A stretch of DNA of 12,592 nucleotides from Chrysochromulina tobinii (taxonomy: Eukaryota; Haptophyta; Prymnesiales; Chrysochromulinaceae), in assembly GCA_001275005.1 (NCBI GenBank), contig JWZX01001156.1:1-12592 (forward strand), read 5' to 3'. The notes under the pieces were generated by a model. The model was not told where the DNA came from and searched no databases. It was given only the letters and a program-made list of their open reading frames with translations. The translations under genes and the position numbers were made by a program. Below are positions 8,401-12,592 of the stretch, one piece after another (the stretch's first letter is position 1; every line of letters begins with the position of its first letter).

Positions 8401-10703
8401 TCGCACGGCTCGAGGGACAGCGCGTCTTCTATATCTTTGACTCCACCTCTCCCATTCTCGCAGGAGAGCACTTTCGCCGCCTGAGTCTCCCAGCTCGATC
8501 GCGCATGCTCTGCGACGATTGGCTCGCCTGGGCCATGTCGTTTGAGCAGCGCCTAGAGACGCTCACCTATTGGTGGTCGCACTCTCACTGCGGCCATTTG
8601 CCCGAAGCTGCCGTCGACGCGCTCGCCAAATCGTTTCTCGCAGGCGATCCGATGCCCCTCCCTCGCCCTCTCGAACCCCCTCGCCATCGGTCCATTCGGC
8701 ACTATGCCAAGGGCTCGGAGCGCGACCTCATGCTGCACGTGTACAACCTACACGTCGTGCGGACGCACTACACCGCGCCCTCTTCGATGTTCGCACGTCC
8801 AGGGTGCCTCGAGCTTCTGCGGGTTGCCAAGCTCAACGATCAGCAGCGCTCCACCGTGTTGGCAGTTCGAGATGATCGAGTACGGCTCTTGGGCAGCCGA
8901 ATCTTTCGGGACACGGGCCCGCATTCCCTCGGGGCGGTGCTTACTAAGCTGGGCTGCCCGTGCGGCAAGGGGCGACAGACTGTCGAGCATGTTCTCTGGG
9001 AGTGCGAGCTGTCCAGCGTCGTCGCGCGGCGCGCGACGCTCCTCACTCCCGCCTGCACCGTCCTTGGTACCGCACTTGATCGCTGCGAACCCATCACACG
9101 CGATCACGCTGTCTCCTCGATTGTGCGCCGCGCTCTTGAACGCGGGCAACGCCCGGAGGCGTATCGCACGCTCACGGGTGCTGGGACGCCCCTGAGCATT
9201 TCGCGAGACGAGGCTCGGCAGGCTGCTCTCGCGCACGTACTCGGCATCGTTCAAGAGCCTCTGAACTGGTTTCGCCCGACCAGTCAGCTTGCCCGCCCTC
9301 TCCTCCATGCCTCTCTTGCAATGATTGCTGCCGCGATCCAGGCCTCCACGACCACACTCCGGCATGCCATCCTCACCAGCCGGCGCCGAATGACCCTCTC
9401 CTGCGCCCTCCAGCGGCTTCGGTATCAGACTTGGACCCACCCTAAGCCCGCAGGCACGCCGTGCAGGTGTTGTGCAATCCCCGGCTCGCCCGCGCCGGGC
9501 GTTCATGTCCTCGGGTCGCGTCGTCCGATCGATGGTGCTCGCGCTCTTCAAGCTGTTCAACAGCGGGAGGGCGTCCGCGCTCAGGGTCCTCCCCAGCTCT
9601 CGAGCATTCGCTCTCTCGTCACCCGTGCTCGTGAGGAAGCATTTCTCTCGAGCAGCGCTGCTCTCGAGGTCTCTTTTCGACTACAGCAGGATTGCCTCGC
9701 ACGGGACGACGACGCATCCGCCACGTTTGCACGTGTCAATGACGCTCGAGCGCTTGCCGACGACGCTCGGACGCGTGCTGACGACGCTCGGGTGCTTGCT
9801 GATGCGCTCGACGGGATCGACGAACTTTCTTCTACGCAGGCATGTGCAGACGCGGAGCGTGCATGCGCAGACGCGGAGCGTGCAAGTGTAGACGCGGCGC
9901 GTGCACTCGCTGCGCATCGCGCGGCCGTCATCGCAGCCGCCAATGCTGCTCGACTCTCGAACGCGGCGGACGCCCGCTATCGTGACCTCGACTCGCACGC
10001 TCATCGGGTCTCGGACTTTGCGTATTTCGCCGCCCAACATGTCTCTGGTATCATCCTCGACAGCCAACGTGCTGCGGTTCGATCACATCGGGCTCAGAAG
10101 GCGGCCGCGGCGGCGCGGGCGGCGGCGACGCCGCGCCTCACCCCTGCGGAACGCCGGGTGCTCACGGTCCAGCGTAAGCGTCGGCGGCGAGAGGAGCAGG
10201 AGGCGGACTCGACCGTCCAGTTTCTCCTCGCTAAACGACGCCTCGATGCGTGCCCGGCAGCCGCTGACATGGTCACTCGGGCTCGCGCTGCTGCGCGCAG
10301 GTGTCGCGCGAACGTCTTGAGTCTCGACGATCGACTGCGGGCGACCCGCCGATCGGCGATTGTGGCCAGCTACTTGGCTTTGCGACGCGAGGTGGTGGGC
10401 GCTAATCATGCGGTTCAGGAGATCGTTCTGCGTATGCGCACGGCTGCGCGCGACATGCGCAGAGGGGTGCTTGCTCGGAGACTACACGGGCCTCCCCCTC
10501 GGATAGGGTACGAGCGGCGAGTGTGGATCCGGCTCGCGGGGCTTACGCCGCCGCGGCGCTCGCGCGTGCGTGCTGCGGCAGCTGTGGCCGCCGCGAACAG
10601 CGGTCCTATTGGTACCTCTACTATACATTCGGGGGAAGGGGGGCACCGGTCTGGAGCAGATGCTAGTCCGGCGCTCTCCCTTCCCCCACGACTTGCCGAT
10701 TAA
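2406..10703 (+). CDS. LINE ORF2 polyprotein: APE endonuclease, reverse transcriptase, RNase H, zinc motif
   Basis: The frame is stop-free from 2406 (after TGA 2403-2405) to TAA 10701-10703. Residue numbers here count from codon 2475 (TTG). There is no in-frame ATG until 2826 (residue 118), so the start is unresolved: ATG 2826, a non-AUG start, reinitiation or frameshifting. Order: possible GNAT-like region (about 32-130), Ser/Pro-rich linker (about 170-355), APE endonuclease (about 361-646), helical Arg/Ala-rich linker (about 650-1000), reverse transcriptase (about 1003-1290), unassigned spacer (about 1310-1910), RNase H (about 1921-2055), zinc motif (2161-2177), and an Ala/Arg-rich coiled-coil tail to 2742 with a basic RKRRRR cluster at 2567-2572 that could be a nuclear localisation signal. 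Family role: target-primed reverse transcription at a nicked chromosomal site. Typical LINE ORF2 proteins are about 1000-1400 residues, so this is roughly twice the usual size. No frameshift or internal stop is seen. Confidence 0.93.
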   Translation, partial: GALSAFLPRFSPFPRHACAEVDRLALSALQRNYPGLAPSRLRRIWSRLAGNAQFRGYQVGWAVVRGHGSDPLIAVAKLLVSSREVWVDELAATRDGSAAARWALLSALESALELRLTAPEAVVRLRVALAPSRDSRGAHGMYRNQLHLRDGVPELPGPWQHDCTEPGYVLMHGLVGELVARLCVVLSSRPNAPGTQFYWRTSCSIPAAFSLAFASTASLLAPIGTAASPDGAAASCTPPDAAPCDALDRSVLVPLSSVTPSAPAGSSRPPFDVDPAAGLLTPPPRGRSGTAWEDEGALLHAIVAASCEPSSACHAPPTDDDPTDVRPPPPPLSPSLPRLRFDTLPSSHPSTPTVDPAPSTSTGTQALVAPLLPSAPVLPPRGESLLVWNAAGWWCGDSESGSDEHQAIVASRYDVLNPLLRGRDAPTYIVLNEISGSMRDSAHPRGLGAWLRAAGYGHFFYPGGSTTRQRSDGSTGATGGVLLAWMRSETSACGSPHFDPKSMTIALDFRHRSCARDAPPMRLLAVYGAHRRNGREQALRAITRHVTQTRGCLVAGDLNVVPSSTWKCRARRMTVADEEFAALTDGGALLDAGTSMVHIVDLGLDHDRGQFSRAHWTATLADGSPQGTATLDHVLTAGLERGRWQRRAAWYAFGDDGKLLSDHMVIVVDRASRSVTSDDRGVHRPPRFLVSRWSGRQRAAFIASFERNLQQLRAGAWRACPGEARQSLAEGATAITQLVSLLNVAALAAEGSVRSDPRGDRLRRVHDGGGGLQGVKAQLQRQQGILRRVRVARLAVEHAAASLAALRHDVLAHLRLRAELQLQSALATERALYTPTSATYLARHDRSLHRALLRPYLGPPDQAAAVRSSAAASRLLRDITYYSHQLRKLERRADRPIWQGIADAMAGGGRDAIVAAMRRPTQRDGSHGGIMGLYRNDQPMVNRNGAQVPGEWISEPSAVRAEAGAIYRHIDDANFGAGTVDARVIGFHNALCQPPWPELPGHDGSEWRLPHECDFAAFCALLWRMHSNKATSLDRVSKEMLELLPDALRRPFYVAAMAVATPDARGARSKPAYWTRVPVKLLDKKVPSPCISKKRDIGLPSQLLKIQAGLYLPAYAAIMGRLPGNFGWTPGVAARGAALCGGLVLDHTHLLSHFLLAIYADIQRFFPSMDRGYVLIAEQWRGLPRDVREATLALYHDSCFLYETEHGLAEGAARPARDSGGVEFDFTTVQSRCGYFQGCLLSTEKAKIFMASLSEAIDTLVGGGGVRLWNGTFHGGRRYPSILCADDLLGSLTSWVAGIVFIRLLDEWADVSASHFGIADDASKTTFSAIFVDGSGVPHEAPAPPAFLAAARIGGRAIPRLPYDAEYAHVGDRRKLNGDQSPTRGKAVGLCMAWLKRVEQMCRCSPREFAHATYVGLASVIDAYAPLAPLTFAQAEAIEKVKRAIYKRRFRGLVSAACADRYLPDALRAAPQYGLLTAGLPEASRVGDGWFHCASLNAASIHAAFTDAISDGIDSQLRFCARALLSLTCFLWGSFGAHPATWSWVHLEHLLANPDPSVGSSSVGRVFATEVYMKNVALLRRLAALSNGDLAPSFNFTFEHVPPAGDPFDRTALIYSSKLAHDTLRLFEGDLISETTCVQLGRRRRPVWLLLSAGIVVRSHVCRADGSDFMTFAEAALVVPAFARRAGSALLASQRAWDQLITDLRDLDVETVPGEAVLDAQTIWRGTAFNMAGAPDGSAGTGPRAELDDLIQRMANGDVAAASEWTAAYRTWSAAPPPPRCERPLPSPTAEELCGPHTRFLVPARGGEIETIVRGRPAPTCSAVDAAVLARFQSQSWRVARDGRSLACSHGTELRQASVIVQLYAAALPIAIAAFDREQAAKAHRRLKVNEKRNLAGLDPLPPDEPTPEERSWQGGPGFCVALANATLDEMLADEQSQGFAYTAAVVGDGSWDPRRKRLSRAALMHTGACLGGALAADDLIGGTRDNYDAELAHRVDALARLEGQRVFYIFDSTSPILAGEHFRRLSLPARSRMLCDDWLAWAMSFEQRLETLTYWWSHSHCGHLPEAAVDALAKSFLAGDPMPLPRPLEPPRHRSIRHYAKGSERDLMLHVYNLHVVRTHYTAPSSMFARPGCLELLRVAKLNDQQRSTVLAVRDDRVRLLGSRIFRDTGPHSLGAVLTKLGCPCGKGRQTVEHVLWECELSSVVARRATLLTPACTVLGTALDRCEPITRDHAVSSIVRRALERGQRPEAYRTLTGAGTPLSISRDEARQAALAHVLGIVQEPLNWFRPTSQLARPLLHASLAMIAAAIQASTTTLRHAILTSRRRMTLSCALQRLRYQTWTHPKPAGTPCRCCAIPGSPAPGVHVLGSRRPIDGARALQAVQQREGVRAQGPPQLSSIRSLVTRAREEAFLSSSAALEVSFRLQQDCLARDDDASATFARVNDARALADDARTRADDARVLADALDGIDELSSTQACADAERACADAERASVDAARALAAHRAAVIAAANAARLSNAADARYRDLDSHAHRVSDFAYFAAQHVSGIILDSQRAAVRSHRAQKAAAAARAAATPRLTPAERRVLTVQRKRRRREEQEADSTVQFLLAKRRLDACPAAADMVTRARAAARRCRANVLSLDDRLRATRRSAIVASYLALRREVVGANHAVQEIVLRMRTAARDMRRGVLARRLHGPPPRIGYERRVWIRLAGLTPPRRSRVRAAAAVAAANSGPIGTSTIHSGEGGHRSGADASPALSLPPRLAD
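2568..2865 (+). other. Possible GNAT-acetyltransferase-like region at the N-terminus of ORF2
   Basis: Residues about 32-130 follow the GNAT order. A strand pair (GWAVVRG, PLIAVAKLLV) is followed by a strand VWVDELAA. Then comes TRDGSAAARWALLSALE, which sits where GNATs carry the acetyl-CoA-binding R/Q-x-x-G-x-G/A loop and helix. After that come a strand VVRLRVAL and AHGMYRNQLHLRDG, resembling the A..lYxxlGF end of the fold. The pyrophosphate loop is imperfect, so acetyl-CoA binding is doubtful. The match is by eye only and could be chance. If real, translation must begin upstream of ATG 2826. Confidence 0.3.
3555..4412 (+). other. APE-type endonuclease domain of ORF2
   Basis: This domain belongs to the exonuclease-endonuclease-phosphatase superfamily and nicks target DNA to provide the primer for reverse transcription. 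The signature residues appear in the correct order: Asn366 in LVWNAAGW, Glu410 in LNEISG, Tyr504 in AVYGAHR, Asp534 and Asn536 in GDLN, Asp609 and His610 in TLDHVL, and Asp639-His640 in the terminal SDH before a hydrophobic strand. All expected catalytic positions are present, so the enzyme looks competent. Target specificity cannot be read from the sequence. Confidence 0.9.
5481..6400 (+). other. Reverse transcriptase domain of ORF2
   Basis: This is an RVT_1-type LINE reverse transcriptase. It opens with HSNKATSLDRVSKEML, the equivalent of the K(S)PGxDG motif. Motif A is YADIQRFFPSMDR with the catalytic Asp at residue 1138. Motif B is GYFQGCLLS with Gln at 1214. Motif C is CADD at 1261-1264, holding the paired Asp residues. 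The catalytic triad is complete. Cys replaces the usual Tyr/Phe before ADD. A thumb-like segment follows at about 6530-6780. Confidence 0.93.
8235..8655 (+). other. RNase H domain of ORF2
   Basis: The domain degrades RNA in RNA-DNA hybrids made by the reverse transcriptase. The four acidic positions of the RNase H fold appear in order: Asp1926 in VVGDGSW, Glu1968 in YDAELAHRVDAL, Asp1989 in YIFDSTSPI, and Asp2048 in AAVDALAKSF. The last follows WWSHSHCGH, the counterpart of the usual W.pgH.g motif. It lies about 660 residues after RT motif C, much farther than usual. The DEDD set and its context make the call solid despite the divergent loops. Confidence 0.82.
8955..9005 (+). other. Zinc-binding CxC...HxxxxC motif of ORF2 (zf-RVT-like)
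   Basis: CPCGKGRQTVEHVLWEC (residues 2161-2177) has Cys2161, Cys2163, His2172 and Cys2177, matching the CPxCG...ETxxHxLxxC motif found after the RNase H or RT of many LINEs. It is preceded by VRLLGSRIFR..., like the QLRTGH...L..R segment that comes before this motif in Tad- and I-type elements. Likely role: nucleic-acid contact during integration. Confidence 0.8.
9741..9803 (+). repeat. Three 21-bp tandem units encoding heptads DARxxAD
   Basis: Units at 9741-9761, 9762-9782 and 9783-9803 each begin GACGCTCG and encode DARALAD, DARTRAD and DARVLAD in ORF2. The 21-base period equals one coiled-coil heptad, so the array extends an alpha-helical tail in register. It was probably made by replication slippage and is tolerated because the frame and heptad phase are kept. 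Confidence 0.85.
9840..9902 (+). repeat. Second 21-bp tandem array encoding heptads ACADAER
   Basis: Units at 9840-9860, 9861-9881 and 9882-9902 encode ACADAER, ACADAER and ASVDAAR. The first two differ at one base. The unit is unrelated in detail to the array 37 bases upstream but has the same 7-residue period. Together they build the coiled-coil-like tail of ORF2. Confidence 0.85.
10631..10687 (+). promoter_or_regulatory. Stem-loop at the 3' end of the LINE
   Basis: GGGGGAAGGG (10631-10640) and CCCTTCCCCC (10678-10687) are perfect inverted copies. Inside them, wobble pairs may extend the stem, and CCGG at 10646-10649 can pair with CCGG at 10668-10671. The hairpin covers the last codons of ORF2 and ends 14 bases before its stop. 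Some LINE reverse transcriptases recognise a 3' stem-loop of their RNA; this is a candidate for such a signal. No U-tract follows, so it is not a bacterial terminator. Confidence 0.6.
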
Positions 10704-10867
10704 CGGCTTGTGTTCACACGAGTTCTTTGTGTTGGCACGGGCTGTGTCGGCCACACCTCCGTCCATAGTGATAGTGGCTCTCGTGCTTGGGGGTCCGGAG
10801 AGTGTGCGCGTTGTGTTGAGCAGCAGCAGCAGCTGCACAGGAAAGTTACCATTTTGGGAATTCATCC
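10704..10867 (+). other. Spacer between LINE ORF2 and the ankyrin gene
   Basis: These 164 bases separate the ORF2 stop from the ankyrin ATG. They contain an (AGC)5 run at 10819-10833 and no evident TATA box. They must hold any LINE 3' UTR plus the 5' leader of the ankyrin gene, which is very little room. A small inverted repeat (GCCG/CGGC, 10695-10707) straddles the ORF2 stop. Confidence 0.6.
10819..10833 (+). repeat. (AGC)5 microsatellite, possible LINE 3' tail
   Basis: Five perfect AGC triplets. LINEs that lack poly(A) often end in short simple repeats, so this is a candidate 3' terminus. An ordinary microsatellite in the leader of the ankyrin gene would look the same. Confidence 0.6.
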
Positions 10868-12592
10868 ATGGACGCGAGTGGTGGTAGCTTCGTGGCGGCC
10901 AATGCGATGGTCGACGCGCTCCGTCGCGGCGACGAGGCCAAGGCCGAGGGCCTCATCGACAGGGTGACAGGAGCGGCCCACCTCGGCCTTTGCCTGCTTC
11001 GTGCATGTGAGACTGGTCACCCTAAGTGCACGAAGCTGCTGCTCGCCGCCCACGCCGCCGTCGACCATGCAGACAGCGACGGCGTCACGCCTCTGTTCGC
11101 CGCCTGCGTCAAAGGGCGCGGCGACTGCGTGCAGCTACTGCTCGCCGCCCACGCCACCGTCGACCAGGCAGACAGCGACGGCAACACGCCTCTGATCGCC
11201 GCCTGCGACAGAGGCCACGGCGTCTGCGTGCAGCAGCTGCTCACCGCCCACGCCGTCGTCGACGAGGCAGACAGCAACGGCTTCACGCCTCTGATCGCCG
11301 CCTGCGACAAAGGGTACGGCGACTGCGTGCAGCTGCTGCACGCCGCCCACGCCGCCGTCGACCAGGCAGACAGCGACGGCAACACGCCTCTGTTCGCCGC
11401 CTGCGGCAAAGGCAACGGCGACTGCGTGCAGCTGCTGCTCGCCGCCCACGCCGTCGTCGACCAGGCAAACCGCAATGGCTTCACGCCTCTAATCGCCGCC
11501 TGCACCAAAGGCGACGGCGGCTGCGTGCGGCTGCTGCTCGCCGCCCACGCCGCCGTCGACCAGGCAGACAGCAACGGCAACACGCCTCTGATCATGGCTT
11601 GCGACAAAGGGCGCGGCGACTGCGTGCGGCTGCTGCTCGCCGCCCACGCCGCCGTCGACCAGGCAAACACCGACGGCATCACGCCTCTGCTCATCGCCTG
11701 CGACAGAGGCCACGGCGGCTGCGTGCAGCTGCTGCTCGCCGCCCACGCCGTCGTCGACCAGGCAGACAGCAGCGGTACCACGCCTCTGTTCGCCGCCTGC
11801 GTCAAAGGGCGCGGCGACTGCGTGCAGCTGCTGCTCGCCGCCCACGCCGTCGTCGACCAGGCAGACAGCAACAGCCGCACGCCACTGTACGCCGCCTGCA
11901 TCAAAGGCAGCGGTGACTGCGCGCGGCTGCTGCTCGCCGCCCACGCCGTCGTCGACCAGGCAGACAGCAGCGGTACCACGCCTCTGTACGCTGCCTGCGA
12001 CAAAGGGTACGGCGGCTGCGTGCAGCTGCTGCTCGCCGCCCACGCCGCCGTCGACCAGGCAGACAGCGACGGTACCACGCCTCTGTACGCCGCCTGCGAC
12101 GAAGGCCACGGCAAGTGTGTGCAGCTGCTGCTCGCCGCCCACGCCGCCGTCGACCAGGCACACAGCGACGGCGTCACGCCTCTGATTGCCGCCTGCGATG
12201 AAGGCCACGGCGGCTGCGTGCGGCTGCTGCTCGCCGCCCACGCCGCCGTCAACCAGGCAGCCTGTGACGGCGTCACGCCTCTGTACGCCGCCTGCTTCAA
12301 AGGCCACGGCAAATGCGCGCAAATGCTGCTCGCCGCCCACGCCGCCGTCAACCAGGCAGCCAGCAACGGCGTCACGGCTCTGATCGCCGCCTGCAACGAA
12401 GGCCACGGCGACATAGTCAAGGTGCTCGTGCATGCTGGCGCACGCACCGACATGCGATGCGGTGCGGCCACAGCCCTCAATCTCGCAGAGGCCCACGGCC
12501 ATACCGCCATCGCAACATTCCTGCGCAGCCGGCGCCGCGCACCTGCGACGATCGCTGCGGTCGCTCCGGTGTCGAGTGCTGAGCGTGCGGCT
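10868..12592 (+). CDS. Ankyrin-repeat protein, 3'-partial
   Basis: The frame runs open from ATG 10868 to the right edge (575 codons, no stop). An in-frame TGA at 10817 with no other ATG between makes this the natural start; +4 is G. Residues 1-37 are non-repeat (MDASGGSFVAANAMVDALRRG...). Residues 38-70 are a degenerate first repeat. Fourteen 33-residue repeats of consensus DGxTPLxAACxxGxGxCVxLLLAAHAxVDQADS follow, with TPL at residues 74 to 503. A degenerate cap (ATALNLAEAHGHTAIATFLRS) and a basic/Ala tail then run off the window. TPL, LLL and AxVD mark the usual helix-turn-helix and hairpin. Ankyrin solenoids bind other proteins; no catalytic domain, signal peptide or membrane segment is visible, so partner and pathway are unknown. 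An F-box, kinase or other domain might lie beyond the edge. Its repeats are nearly identical at the DNA level, unlike the LINE. Confidence 0.93.
   Translation, partial: MDASGGSFVAANAMVDALRRGDEAKAEGLIDRVTGAAHLGLCLLRACETGHPKCTKLLLAAHAAVDHADSDGVTPLFAACVKGRGDCVQLLLAAHATVDQADSDGNTPLIAACDRGHGVCVQQLLTAHAVVDEADSNGFTPLIAACDKGYGDCVQLLHAAHAAVDQADSDGNTPLFAACGKGNGDCVQLLLAAHAVVDQANRNGFTPLIAACTKGDGGCVRLLLAAHAAVDQADSNGNTPLIMACDKGRGDCVRLLLAAHAAVDQANTDGITPLLIACDRGHGGCVQLLLAAHAVVDQADSSGTTPLFAACVKGRGDCVQLLLAAHAVVDQADSNSRTPLYAACIKGSGDCARLLLAAHAVVDQADSSGTTPLYAACDKGYGGCVQLLLAAHAAVDQADSDGTTPLYAACDEGHGKCVQLLLAAHAAVDQAHSDGVTPLIAACDEGHGGCVRLLLAAHAAVNQAACDGVTPLYAACFKGHGKCAQMLLAAHAAVNQAASNGVTALIAACNEGHGDIVKVLVHAGARTDMRCGAATALNLAEAHGHTAIATFLRSRRRAPATIAAVAPVSSAERAA
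11062..12447 (+). repeat. 99-bp tandem repeat array coding ankyrin units
   Basis: The TPL-encoding ACGCCTCTG recurs at exactly 99-base steps (11087, 11186, 11285, and so on to 12275, with a variant ACGGCTCTG at 12374). The final degenerate unit is 96 bases on, at 12470. Framework codons such as those for LLLAAHAAVDQAD are almost invariant between units, including third bases, which points to recent duplication or gene conversion. Because the unit is a multiple of three and lacks stops in several phases, long spurious frames appear on both strands here. Confidence 0.93.

Larger units (their letters stand above)
1..10833 (+). mobile_element. Autonomous APE-type non-LTR retrotransposon (LINE), 5'-truncated by the window edge
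   Basis: A two-ORF LINE on the + strand. ORF1 (3-2120) is followed by a giant ORF2 (2406-10703) with the order APE endonuclease, reverse transcriptase, RNase H, zinc motif. An encoded RNase H followed by a CxC...HxxxxC motif is known from the I/Tad/R1-like groups of LINEs, so I place the element there only loosely. The 5' end lies outside the window. The 3' boundary is inferred: no poly(A) is seen, but an (AGC)5 run at 10819-10833 would fit a simple-repeat LINE tail, and the next gene starts at 10868. No long terminal repeats, integrase or protease were seen. Target-site duplications cannot be tested because the left end is missing. The intact 2765-codon frame suggests a recent or active copy. 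Confidence 0.88.

Noticed and set aside
10631-10687. Hairpin as a rho-independent terminator
   Set aside because: No T-tract follows, and the context is a eukaryotic retroelement.
11017-12510. Long minus-strand frames (497 and 337 codons) over the ankyrin array
   Set aside because: They are translations of the 99-bp repeat in other phases. The repeat lacks stops in several frames, and the products are simple periodic strings, while the + strand frame gives canonical ankyrin motifs.
1-12592. LTRs, integrase, CRISPR, tRNA or rRNA genes
   Set aside because: No terminal repeats, DDE integrase motifs, spaced identical repeats, cloverleaf or rRNA-like segments were found by eye on either strand.
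10868-12592. Giant-virus origin because ankyrin arrays are common there
   Set aside because: Ankyrin arrays alone are not diagnostic, and the adjacent autonomous LINE points to a cellular nuclear genome. It stays an outside possibility only.

Overview
The window looks like GC-rich nuclear DNA of a microbial eukaryote. The evidence is a very long non-LTR retrotransposon (LINE) followed closely by an ankyrin-repeat gene. There are no bacterial operons, Shine-Dalgarno sites, tRNAs or rRNAs. The ankyrin repeat style (TPLxAAC...LLLAAHAAVDQADSDG) and the GC-rich codon use remind me of GC-rich algae such as haptophytes, but the host cannot be fixed from sequence alone. Other GC-rich protists remain possible.

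Layout, all on the + strand. (1) 1-2120 is the 3' part of an open frame that enters from the left edge. It has a folded-looking N-terminal part, then a Pro/Ser-rich linker, then a Gly/Arg-rich low-complexity tail. I read it as ORF1 of the LINE, but recognise no domain. (2) 1391-2405 is a repeat-rich, compositionally odd junction with a G-quadruplex-type motif, short tandem duplications and a minisatellite whose units differ by whole triplets. A second frame (1507-2622) bridges ORF1 and ORF2. (3) 2406-10703 is one uninterrupted frame of 2765 codons, an exceptionally long LINE ORF2. In order it carries a possible GNAT-like fold, a Ser/Pro-rich linker, an APE-type endonuclease, a helical linker, reverse transcriptase, a ~600-residue spacer of unknown function, RNase H, a CxC...HxxxxC zinc motif, and an Ala/Arg-rich coiled-coil tail. 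All catalytic residues I looked for are present, so the element may be functional. (4) 10631-10687 is a strong hairpin overlapping the end of ORF2, and an (AGC)5 run at 10819-10833 may mark the 3' end of the element. (5) 10868 to the right edge is a partial gene for an ankyrin solenoid of 14 near-identical 33-residue repeats plus two degenerate end repeats.

Working together: ORF1 would bind the element RNA. ORF2 would nick DNA (endonuclease), copy the RNA (RT) and remove the template (RNase H), with the zinc motif and basic tail probably contacting nucleic acid. The ankyrin gene appears to be a neighbouring host gene, not part of the element.
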